The notes below the pieces were generated by a model that worked only from the letters and a program-made list of their open reading frames with translations, made no database searches and was not told where the DNA came from. From Tetrahymena elliotti 4EA (taxonomy: Eukaryota; Ciliophora; Oligohymenophorea; Hymenostomatida; Tetrahymenidae): a DNA stretch of 64,000 nt. The stretch is from the NCBI GenBank assembly GCA_000231825.2, contig JH720309.1:265035-329034 (forward strand), read 5' to 3'. Every line of letters begins with the position of its first letter. Position 1 is the first letter of the stretch. Of this stretch, positions 50,834-61,009 are shown piece by piece. The translations under genes were made by a program, and so were the position numbers.

Positions 50834-52173
50834 TCTCTAAAAAAAGATAATTATTTGAGTGATTTTTTTATTTCTTTACAAATATTGAATTTACTATATT
50901 TTTAATAACAATGAATCATATCTTCATTTGTTAACTTTAAAAGATTAATAATCAAGTAGTAATTTATTGATATTAAAACTCTTAATTACATTTAACTTCT
51001 ATTTAAAAAATGAGTAAATACTTTCACAATTCTTATTATTGGCTTACCAAACAAATACCTTATTAATTTACTCTGATCATTTAAATTTTAAACTAAATAA
51101 AAAAAAACTAATTCTGAAAAATCAGGTAGGGTTTAAAAATAAATAGTTTAAATAATTTTTTAATTTTACAATCTACTTTCATTTTTCTACTGGAATATTT
51201 TAAGCAAGTCAATCTATTAAACATTACAAATTTATATAATAATAACCACTCTTTAATATTAAATACTTTTTGAATCAAAATCTATCTTATCTCATTTTCA
51301 TTTTTAGATTATTTAATTTCTACTTCTCCATTCATAGATTATTTAATCTTCCTATTTTTTATCAAAAGACAACACGATTATTTATTACAATTTTTTTAAA
51401 AATAAAACAGTTTAAAATCATATTCTTAAAAATAATTCAAATAAAAATTTTGGAATTAATTATTAAATTAAATATAAATGAAAACAAATAGAATTATGAC
51501 AAGAATAATCTAGATTTCTTAAATTTCAAATTTTTAATGTTAAAATTTTATATTTTTTTATTTTGTAAATTATTACTTTTTAATTAAATAAAAAAATAAG
51601 TGTAAAGTAGAATTTGTAAAATTAATAAATAAAATTCTACTTAAAATTTTTTAAAATTTAAAATACAATAAATTTGTGCAATTTAAGTAATCAGCATTTT
51701 TTATAATATTAAATCTTTTTCAAAAGTAGTTTCTTGATAAATAAATTATTCATTTTATTTTAAATGCAGTACAAATTTAATCTTTTAAGATGTTCATCTC
51801 AATTGTTTGAAAACCAGTTATTTTGGTTATTATTCATTTTTATAAGTTTTGCTTCATCTAGATTTCTTTTAAAGTAAATAACATTCTCAATATTTAAAAA
51901 TTTCATAGAGATAATAAAATGTTAACAAAAAATGTAAAACTGGGTCCATAACTACTAAATGTGACATTACAAACAGACATCAAAGACAATTTCATTTTTA
52001 GATGGATGAATTTAGTATTATATTATTTTCTTCATTCTAATATTCTTTAATTAATATTTATTTGATTTTTTTCTATTTAAAAGATGTTTACTTTAAGCCT
52101 AAAAGTGTAAATAAATACCATTATTATGATTTTTTTATTGATGTAGTGCATTTTACACATAAATAAAATATAG
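50834..52173. other. Intergenic, A+T-rich
   Basis: 5' flank of the PAS gene and 3' flank of the next minus-strand gene. A 73-codon Phe/Ile/Lys-rich frame at 51270-51491 reflects base composition rather than coding. Nothing else seen. Confidence 0.5.
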
Positions 52174-52921
52174 TCAACTCTTGCTTTTTTTATGTTCATC
52201 ATTGAAATTAAAAGAAATGACATTATCTTAATTTTATTATTTATTATTTTCTAATTGGGTATTTTACTAATTCATATTTGTTTGGAGCTATTACTACAAT
52301 TGATCTGCTAGACCATCAAAATGATGGGGTTATAAACCAAATATAATAGCAATAGATTCGTTTTTATGCACCCATTCTTTAAGTTCTTAGCTAGTGTAAA
52401 TGTCTTTAAAAAGATCAACATTATTTGTGTAAATTTATGGGTAAAATTGTTTCATGCGCAATAAATGCTTTAAATATTCAGAATTGCATTCATCAACTAA
52501 CTCCTTTCTCAAGGGAGTTAAATTTTGATAAACTTAATAAGTTGCCATTTTACTAAAGTAAACATAACCACCCATAACCATGGTTGTATCTAATATCATT
52601 CTCTTTAGCGATATTTCTCCAAACTAATTAGGGAGATATCTTCTCAAACTTAAACTTAATGCAAATCCCAAACAAACTCCAGCAACACTTAATTTTAGCA
52701 TTTAACCTATTTTTTTATTTTAAATTTATATTTTCTTCTCTTCAAAAGCCATTTTAATTTGTCAATAGATAAAGAAATTATTGTTTACCAGTTTATTCGT
52801 TGATTTTAGAATCTTAAGTAGGAGTTGTTGGTTTATAATTTTAAAAGAAAAATGTCACATCCTCACTAATTACTTTAAACTTTTTGTTAATAAAATACTT
52901 CTCGAATTTTTAATAATCCAT
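52174..52921 (-). CDS. Small predicted membrane protein, 232 residues, unrecognised
   Basis: Two exons (52921-52789 and 52739-52174) around a 49-nt GT..AG intron at 52740-52788. The total is 699 nt with stop TGA 52176-52174. Without the intron the frame would end at a TGA within it. Features: a charged N-terminus, one hydrophobic segment (LSVAGVCLGFALSLSLRR) and a weaker second one (MILDTTMVMGGYVYFSKM), then a soluble helical domain with CNSEYLKHLLRMKQFYPQ and WVHKNESIAIIFG, and a Gln/Asn-rich tail. The arrangement suits an organelle or endomembrane protein; I cannot name it. Confidence 0.75.
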
Positions 52922-53734
52922 TTCCTTATTCTCCTTCCTTTTGATTAATTACTTGTATTATATTGCCTTTCACTTTATACTATAAAATTGTTGTTTCTAC
53001 AAATTAAGATATCTATCAGATCAAAGATTTTTCTAAGAAATAATTTATGATCATAAAAGAATCATAAGAAAGAAAAAAAACTATTTTCTAATAAAGTAAA
53101 ATTTTGAATAAATCTCTAATTATGAAAATAATTAGAATATAATAATTAAAACTTAATTTAAATAATAAGAAAAAGAAAATTAGTATTTCATATAAAATTT
53201 GTTTAAAGATAAATTCTTTTAGATTTCACTTAAAATATTTTCAAAATTAATAAATTAAAAATAAAATATTACAATAAATTTATTTTACTTTAGTTTTAAA
53301 AAAATAAAAATGTAAGTTTAGACTTCTTTAATGAGATAACTTTAAATTACTTAGTTAAATTTCAAATGTGTTTATCTCTTTTAATTTATTTAAATTTTTT
53401 ATTAAATGACTTTATCAGAGCAAAATTTAATGAAAGAATAATTTTTTTTTTAGATCATTAATTAACATTTTAATTTTCAGTTTGAATTAAAATTTTTAGA
53501 AAGTTTCAGTCTACAAATTTTCAATCAAAAGAATTTAGTTTTTTTAATTTTATTGATAAATAAATAATAGTAAATTAAGTATAGAATTTCTAATATTTTT
53601 TTTAAAGAAAAACATACAATTTTCAAATTTTTATCAAATTTTTATTCAGTTAACTATTATTTCTACCAAGTCAATCAATATTCTATCTGAACTTTTAAAA
53701 TTTTCAAAGCTCTTATTTATCCTATCTTAAATAC
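52922..53734. other. Intergenic, A+T-rich
   Basis: Spacer between two minus-strand genes. No feature recognised. Confidence 0.5.
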
Positions 53735-54024
53735 TCAATATTAAATCCATTTATTAAGCAAATCAAAGTCATCAGATTCTTGAACAATTAAATTGCATAT
53801 CACTTCATCTGAAATTTGAGGAAATAATTTTAAAAATACCTGTCGTATATGGTATATGTATTAAAAGAAAAAATGGAATAGGAGAAAAGAATAATTTCTT
53901 AGATAATTAAACAAAAATGTTGAGAATAAAGTCATAACTCTTTAGTAGATGAAGGATCATCTGAATTAGGTTAAGTTTTTAATGAAATATCCAAAGCTAT
54001 TAAATTTAACTCTAATCCTTTCAT
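53735..54024 (-). CDS. Small protein with a CUE-like motif (tentative)
   Basis: Start ATG 54024, stop TGA 53737-53735. A 41-nt intron at 53898-53938 (donor GTTATG, acceptor AAG) restores the frame and removes a TGA, giving 82 residues. The C-terminal 40 residues (VFLKLFPQISDEVICNLIV, then a hydrophobic pair in DDFDLLNKWI) resemble the ubiquitin-binding CUE domain, with its M/L-F-P start and late dileucine. The N-terminus contains an acidic-Ser patch (NSDDPSST). The next gene on the other strand is ubiquilin, but that alone does not imply a shared role. The gene is short, so chance cannot be ruled out. Confidence 0.5.
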
Positions 54025-55051
54025 AAAAATTAATATTTTATTTTATTTATTAAATGTCAATTAGGAAGGACTATCACATTTTGCAAAATATTTTTTTTGT
54101 TTTTTAAAGAAAATAAAATTACAGGTTAAAGCTATTCAAAATGAGCAACTCATTAGATTAGGATATTGAACTTTGATGCTTAATCTTTACTAAAAAAATT
54201 TTTAGCTTAAATAAATGTTTATTATTTTATTTTATCTAAATTTAAAATTAAAAAAGTTTCAAAACTTTAAATGGTGAATAAAAAGTAAAACTCAAATTTA
54301 AAATCCTGAAGAGCAAGAGGTTAATGAAAAAAAGAGTTATCTTTGAAATGGAATTCAACTCATCAAAAGCCAATATTATTGTTGTTCTAGAAAATGATAT
54401 AATTTAATCTAATCATCTTTAAATTAAGTTTACTCTTAAGTAAATTAATTTTTTTTGAATTTAAAGTAGATTTTCAAAACACAAATAAAACTGTTTTGAA
54501 AGAAATTATTGAATTTAAGAGAAAAAATCTTTTTGATTCATAGTATGGAATATCTCAAAAAACAATTTTCTCTTAAAACAAATTAGAATGCTAAATTTGA
54601 AAATAAATAAACTATTTTAACGAATTTAATTAAATAGAAATTAAAAAATTTAATACTTCAACATTTTTGAAAAAATGTATTGAAGAAATTTGAGAAAATA
54701 ATAATTAGAATTTAGAAAAAAGAAAGATTCGAAGAGAAAATAGAAATCAGAGAGGAAAGATGAAATCGTTTCTGAAGATTTAAAGTTTGTTTCTATTGTG
54801 TTTGAATAAAAAATGAATAAATGGTAAGATAGATAGAAATATATTTTTTTGTAATAAATTTACGATGCAAGCAACAAATGAAAATAGACAATACTCATAA
54901 TAGCTCAATAAAGAAAAAGAAAACTAAATAGCTGATTGAAATTTAGTATTTATTTTTGTAGATTAGCTATTTGAAGAAAATAATAAATAATTTAAGTAAA
55001 TTTTAATAAATTTAAAAAAATACATAATCCTCAAAAACAATCTAATAGAAA
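54025..55051. other. Intergenic with weak coding-like fragments
   Basis: Divergent spacer between the CUE-like gene and ubiquilin. At 54335-54610 the plus strand shows short frames with near-natural composition (KANIIVVLEND, then TVLKEIIEFKRKNLFDSQYG) separated by TGA codons. The second piece faintly recalls a transposase HTH. I do not call a gene. Confidence 0.35.
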
Positions 55052-56711
55052 ATGGAAGGAGAAATCACCGTTAAACTAAAACTTTCTAATGAAGGAACCT
55101 TTGAAATTAAGATTGACCCCAAGGCAACTGTTTTGTAGTTTAAGGAAAAGATTGCTAAGGAAAAGAATTGTGAGACTGGTCACATTAAGCTTATTTACAA
55201 GGGTAAGTATTTTAAATTTTTTATTTTTCATGATACTTTTGAATTGAAGCAAAAATGATTCTCTAAAAAAGCTTAATCTCAATAATAGAAAAAGAAAGAT
55301 TTATTAAGTTTAAAAATCTCTGGGTTGATATCTAATTTTTTTGAAATAAACCAAATTAATAGGTAAATGGCTGAAGAATGATGAAGAAACTTTGGAACAT
55401 AACAAAGTTATTGATGGAAATACTATGCACATTATTATCAACAAGCGTAAATAAGACTTTCTAATGGATTTTTATTAAATACATACAAAATATTCATTTA
55501 TTGGTTTGAAGAGTTATTTTAAAAATTAATTTCATTTTACATTTTTAGTAGTAATTTTTACTTTTTTAAAATAATAGCAAACGAAGCTGATAACAATAAT
55601 ACTTCTTCCTCATCTAATACTTCAACCACTAACACAGCTACTAACTCTAATACTTCTAGTCAAGTTCCAAATAACTTGAATGCTGGTTAAGGTTAGAACC
55701 CCTTTGCCTCTTTGGGAGGTTTAGGAGGTCTTGGTGGACTTGGTGGTCTCGGCGCACTTGGTGGTTTAGGAGGTCTTAATGGTGGTTAACTTGACCCTAA
55801 TGACCTTGCTTAAGCAATGAGCTCTCCTTAAGTTCAATAAATGATGCAATAAGTAAATTTGTCTCATTTAATTCAAATTTTATCAATATAAAATTTTATA
55901 AATAGATGCTCTCCAATCCTTAAGCTTTGCAATAAATGCTCTAATAAAACCCTTACACCAGACAAATGCTTGAACAAAACCCTCAACTTTTAGTAATAAA
56001 TTAAATATAAATAGGAATAGAATAAATAACATAAAAATGAATTTTAAGAAAGCAAAGATTAATCATTGATTAGTAAATTAACAAATAGTTAAAAAGGCAA
56101 ACTAAAAATGGAATAATTAATTTTCTCAAAAAAATTTCCTTAAAGAAAAATAATTTTGACTTTCAATATGCATTTATTTAATTACTTTTCAATAATTTTA
56201 TTAGTAAATGTTATCTGATCCCATGATGATTTAAATGATGACCAATCCATAATTTTTACAAAATGCCATGCAAATGATGGGAGGCGGTGGAATGGGAGGC
56301 CTTGGTGCTCTTGGTGGTCTAGGTGGTTTAGGAGCTTTTGGTTAATAGCCCTAATAATAAGGATAATAACAACAATAATTGGGATAATAACAATAGGGTA
56401 CTTAATAAACTGGATAATAATAACCTCCATTCAATTTAGCCCAAATGTTCAATAATCGTAAAATTTTAGATATTTATGTGCATATTTTCATAAAATTTTT
56501 AATAAAAAAAGCTTTATTCGGTGGCTTAGGAGGTTTAGGATTCCCTCCTGCTCAATAAGACAACACTCCCCCTGAGGAGAAGTATAAGGAATAATTAGCT
56601 TAATTAGAGGTTATGGGTTTCACAAATAGATAAGTTAACCTTGATGCTCTTAAAGCCACTGGTGGTAATGTTGAAGCTGCTATTGAACGTATTTTAAATA
56701 TGCTTGGTTGA
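55052..56711 (+). CDS. Ubiquilin/Dsk2 (UBL-STI1-UBA proteasome shuttle)
   Basis: Six exons: 55052-55202, 55363-55446, 55578-55852, 55906-55992, 56205-56457, 56512-56711. The total is 1050 nt, 349 residues. Residues 1-~78 are a ubiquitin-like domain (MEGEITVKLKLSNEG ... HIKLIYKGKWL ... MHIIINK) that docks on the proteasome. The middle has Asn/Ser/Thr-rich linkers, two Gly-Leu runs (GGLGGLGGLGG) and STI1-type helices (MMQQMLSNPQALQQML, NPYTRQMLEQNPQL, MLSDPMMIQMMTNPQ) that hold hydrophobic clients, plus a Gln-rich stretch. The last 40 residues are a UBA domain (LEVMGFTNRQVNLDALKATG, then GNVEAAIERILNML) that binds ubiquitin chains. It delivers ubiquitinated or membrane-destined proteins for degradation. 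It is shorter than animal ubiquilins (~580) and close to yeast Dsk2 (373). Confidence 0.95.
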
Positions 56712-57669
56712 ATAACCATTCGCTAAATAGATAAGAAAATATAAAAAAAGCAATTAAAAAAGTTTAGATCAATTCAAAAGCAAATTTATTAAAATCAAAT
56801 ATTATATAATAAATAGTAAATATTATAAGCTTTTCTCCTACTTTTGATACAATTTTTAAATTGATAGTTTATATGAAATGATGCTTGTTACTAAATTTAT
56901 CAAAAAGATAAGAAAATTTGATTCTTCATTTATTTAAGAGTCTTCTTTTCCATTTTATTTTTATTAATTAGCAAAAAAAATAATATCTTCTACATAAAAT
57001 CATGATTTATTTTTGTTGGTTTCAACAAAATATTTAATTACTCATATTACATTATTTTAATTTTCTGATAATTCCAATTTGAAATTCTTTGAATGAGAAA
57101 AATATTTTATTAAAATAGTTAATTTTTAAATGATTTTTTTTTTGAAATTTGAAATAAACTTTTTCAAAATTTTTATCTGAACAAAGAAGACCTTTTGAAA
57201 TTGAAATATTAACAACTGATTTGCTTTTGCAATTAGATTCTATAAGATTTTAAATTAATTTTAATAATTTACAAAAATCTTAACCATAAAATTAAAATAA
57301 AACATAATAATATTCTATTATCACTTACATACTATTAATTTGATATGGAGATATAAAATCATGAAACTTTAATTTATTTTAAAATTAAAAGAATAAATTA
57401 ACTTTTAAAAATGTAATACCTTAAAAAAGATGTAAAATAAATTTACTATTTATTGTTTTAGCTAGATTTTAAAATTGGAATAAAATTTTTTATTTTAGTT
57501 TTTGTTATTGAAGTTTTGATTTGAAATTATGATTTGTGTTAAAAAATTTATAAAGAAATTCCTTCATTTCATATTTTTTGTAGAAATTTTCAATAAATAA
57601 ATTAATTTATTTAATAATTTAAGATAGTTTAAAGAGAAAATAAGGAATTGAAAAACAATTTCAATAAAA
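56712..57669. other. Intergenic, A+T-rich
   Basis: 3' flank of ubiquilin and 5' flank of the SMI1-like gene. No feature recognised. Confidence 0.5.
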
Positions 57670-58404
57670 ATGGATAAGAAAACTTAAGTAGTAGTCACCT
57701 CTAATCCCAGAGGAAGTAAGAAACATAAATAATTAAGAAGAGTAGTTTCTAATTGGCAATAAAAAAATTAATAGGTAACATTAGTTAGGCTGAAGTTGTA
57801 TAGTGTATTAAAGATTTGAATGATTGGTTCAAGACTAATGCAGTACAAGTTGTAAAGGACCTTGAATTGGTTAAGCCTGTAACAGATAAGCAAATTGATG
57901 ATCTTTAAGATAGTGTCAAGCTCACTATCCCAAAGGATTTAATAGCATTGCTTAAAGTTGCTGATGGAAAATTCTAACTTCATGATTCTTATAAAACTCT
58001 TTCTGTATAGTAAATAATTGAATAAAACGAAGTCAATGCAGTTTCTGCTTTTTGGAAAAAGAACTACCTAACTGTAGCATAAGATATTGATAATAATTAT
58101 TTAATTATTGAATGCAATTCTGATGGTAATTTAGCAGTTTTAATCTCTGTGTTAAATGGTTTTTTTCTAATAATAAATCATAAAATTGATTGATAAAATA
58201 TGGACAGTATTTAAGAAATTAAATTTTTTGTTTTAAATATTTTTAGGAACTTCAGGAAATGTTGTTACATGGAATAATGATGATGGTGTTTCTGAAGAAC
58301 TTAACCACTCTTTTGGATTATATTTGGAAAACATTAGAAATGGTGTCCTCAAAAAAGAACTTGAATATATTGATGAAGTTGGTTTAGTAGAAAGAGCTAA
58401 CTGA
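57670..58404 (+). CDS. SMI1/KNR4 (SUKH-like) domain protein, 195 residues
   Basis: Three exons: 57670-57715, 57775-58158, 58247-58404 (introns 59 and 88 nt; the second uses a GTTTTT donor). The total is 588 nt with stop TGA 58402-58404. After a short basic leader (MDKKTQVVVTSNPRG) comes a single domain: QIDDLQDSVKLTIPKDLIAL, then LKVADGK, a WKKNYLTVAQD segment, YLIIECNSDGNLAVLI and VVTWNNDDG, ending in a helix FGLYLENI. This matches the SMI1/KNR4 fold (IxxLExxLGxxLPxDlxxLlxxxdG ... yliix.xsdGn). Yeast Smi1 coordinates cell-wall synthesis; ciliates have no such wall, so the role is likely as an adaptor. Most ciliate copies are uncharacterised. Confidence 0.7.
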
Positions 58405-59081
58405 TTGTTTTAATAATATTTTTAAATTAGATAAATAAAGATAAACATAAAATAATTTTTTGTTTTTAAAAAGTGATAAATACATCCCAATAATTTAATA
58501 ATTAATTGATAGAATTTAATTGTTTTTATCCAATTTTAAATTAATTTTCGAAAAAAAAAATGAAAATATTTTAACATTTAAAGATTGAGAAAATAAATTT
58601 GTTTAAATAGAAAGTTTTAAATAAGAAGAAAAAAAAAGTTGGGATATTCATGATAAAATTTTATTAAACTAAAATAATTATTTTAATTAGAAAATTAGTT
58701 TCTTTTTGACAAATTTTACAATTTACTATTTCAATTTCGATAGCTTACTTTTAATAAATTACAATTTAATCGACATCTAAATTTGAGGAAAAAAAAATTA
58801 ATAAAAAATGAAGGAAATAAGTTAAACAAAATTATTATGAAATATTTTTAAGAATATAATTATTTTAACACATCATTATTCAAAATTTTTATTCAGTTGA
58901 AAAAGTTGATTTAATAATTAACAAAAAAACACTAAAAAGTGTTAATATCTTATTTAATAATTAAATTAGTATTTCTTTTGGACTTAAAATTTCAAACATC
59001 ACAAAAATATAAAATTTTAAGCAGAATCAAAAAAAAATTATTAATTATTAAAAAGGAAACATAAATAGTTTAAATCCATAA
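58405..59081. other. Intergenic, A+T-rich
   Basis: Spacer before LSM7; no feature recognised. Confidence 0.5.
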
Positions 59082-59529
59082 ATGTCAGGTGGATAAAAAT
59101 AATCAAAGGAATCAATCATTAATCTTTCTTAGTACATTGGAAAGGATATTAGAGTTAAATTTTAAGGAGGTAGAGAAGTAACAGGGGTTTTAAAAAGTTT
59201 TGATAATTAGCTTAATATGATTTTAGATGATTGTGTTGAAACAATAAGAGGTAAAATTTTTTATTAGTGTTTGAAATTATTTTATGATAATGAGAATATT
59301 CAATAGTAGTATTTTAAATAAAAAAAGATAAAAATGATCCTTATCTGATGACAGATTAAAAAAGAAAATTGAATTTAGTGGTTGTTAGAGGTACTTTGGT
59401 AATTAGATTTTCTCCTAAAAAATAATAAATGAGTAGTATGTTTTATAAAATTAATAGATATCTACGATATTCCCTATGACTGGGACAGAAATAATAGAAA
59501 ACCCCTTTTTAAATCTGGAAGAAGAGTGA
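59082..59529 (+). CDS. LSM7: U6 snRNA-associated Sm-like protein LSm7
   Basis: Three exons: 59082-59250, 59328-59398, 59458-59529 (introns 77 and 59 nt). The total is 312 nt, 103 residues, the same length as the human protein as I recall it. Sm1 motif: QYIGKDIRVKFQGGREVTG, then VLKSFDNQLNMILDD. Sm2 motif: LNLVVVRGT. The C-terminus GTEIIENPF is the hallmark ending of LSm7. It forms one seat of the LSm2-8 ring that binds the 3' oligo-U of U6 snRNA in the nucleus, and of the LSm1-7 ring that promotes mRNA decapping in the cytoplasm. The second intron is required: without it the frame reads into a non-conserved tail. Confidence 0.95.
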
Positions 59530-59849
59530 ACATCAATCAGAAGATTAATATGTATGAAATTGCGAATAAACATAATTTATCTTAATAAAAAAAATTAATG
59601 TAATAAGTAGACAGATAGAGTATATATATCAATTCATTTTGTTATGATCAAAGTGTTTTAAGAATAAGATTTAAAAAATCTAAGTCACTTTTTTAAAATT
59701 ATTTCAAAAAAAGAAATTTACTTTTAACAAATAAATTTTTAATTTTGTTTTATTTATTTAGTTAGTAAGTATTAACTGAGGTTAAAAAATTAACATTAAG
59801 AAATTCCATAAAAATAAATTATTTAAAACTAGGAGAATTACAGATATGA

Positions 59850-60832
59850 AATAAAATTTTTTTAGACAAATTTATTGAGGACTTGGTCTTTAAAAAGAAA
59901 ATATTTTAATTTAGATAGAAAAAACTTATCTAGATATTTTTAAAAAACCTTATTTTATCATAAAATAATTTTACTAATTATTAAAATATCATTTTTTTTA
60001 ATTCTTTTTTTGGAGATTTATATTATGAAAACAATTTAGCCTATAAAATACTTAAAAACCTTCCTTAAATCAGTGGTTATCTTAATATAATGAATTTTAG
60101 AATCTAATCAGGCAACCATTTTCAATTTAATTCCTTTTAAATGGACTTCTTCTTGAATATTAATAAAATTATTTGTGGTAATGAAATAAATCCAATTAAA
60201 GTAAGTCTATCTAAAAATTATGCTTTTTAATAAGAAGCTATCTATAATTTAGAATTAGGTGAATGAATGAATATGTACGAAACCTACAATACTATTATAA
60301 ATTAGAAAGTGCAAAAATAAGTGGATCAATTCTTCATTTTATTAATTAATGCTATTTGTCCCTAAATTTATTGCTTTTCTACTTTCAAATTATTTAATCC
60401 AACTAGTTTTTATTTCAATTATCCTTATCAAATCTAGGCTTCTTGTCTTAATCTATTTGTAGATAAATAATAAAACATTATCTATTATCTTATATGAATT
60501 CCTTTGTTTTTATTTAGGAATTTGTGCTAAATATTTAAAATATCCAAACCTTTATTGAAGTTCAGCGCGCTTTTCAAGGACAGCATCTCTTATTGCTTAA
60601 TTTGTTCTTTCATGATATTATCTCACTTTTTCATCTTAGTCATGAGGATGGCTTGAATTGTATTCTTCCTTTATTAAAATAAAATCAATTATTCCTTTAT
60701 TCCAATGCAAAACATGTTATTTTATTGAATCTTTTAAATAGCCATAATTTTTATCTTTAAATGTCTTTTTTTCATTATTTTATATTTAAATTGTACCATT
60801 AAAAAATATGGAAATAAATGTAAATATTTTGA
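59850..60832 (+). CDS. Unrecognised gene, at least three exons; 5' end uncertain
   Basis: A frame opens after TGA 59847-59849 and reads LDKFIEDLVFKK ... FFGDLYYENNLAYKILKNLP to a GTAAGT donor at 60201. The intron 60201-60305 contains the TGA that would otherwise stop the frame. The second exon (60306-60474) reads DQFFILLINAICPQIYCF ... PYQIQASCLNLF; the third (60535-60832) reads EFVLNIQNIQTFIEVQRAFQ, then LLLLNLFFHDIISLF, ending at TGA 60830-60832. The last 100 residues are strongly helical and leucine-rich, like an alpha-solenoid. No family recognised. An earlier open frame at 59460-59849 is in the same phase and might hold the first exon, but it overlaps LSM7's last exon. The tail overlaps a minus-strand gene. 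Confidence 0.5.
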
Positions 60833-61009
60833 AGTTAATACATTTGATAAGAAATTAAAAATAATCTTTACAAAGTTCGAGTTAGCAGGCTTGTAGTACT
60901 TATTAACATAATAACTGTAAGCAAAGTATGAAAGAGCTACCATACCAGCGCTTCTAGGATTGTAGAAGGTGGGATTTCTTCTTAAAACTTTAAATCCTTG
61001 ATAAACCAT
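60623..61009 (-). CDS. Small one-helix membrane protein (tentative; 3' end uncertain)
   Basis: Start ATG 61009 (MVYQGFKVLRRNPTFYNP), then RSAGMVALSYFAYSYYVNKYY, a moderately hydrophobic helix, and KPANSNF. The basic, aromatic N-terminus and single short helix resemble small accessory subunits of mitochondrial respiratory complexes, but I see no specific signature. With TAA read as Gln the frame runs on to TGA 60625-60623, antisense to the neighbouring gene's last exon; that tail looks unnatural, so a GTAAAG donor just after NSNF (near 60878) probably starts an intron and the real 3' end differs. Confidence 0.5.

Noticed and set aside
60262..60264. In-frame TGA that might be selenocysteine or readthrough
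   Set aside because: A consensus GTAAGT donor at 60201 and an acceptor at 60305 place it in an intron that keeps the frame.
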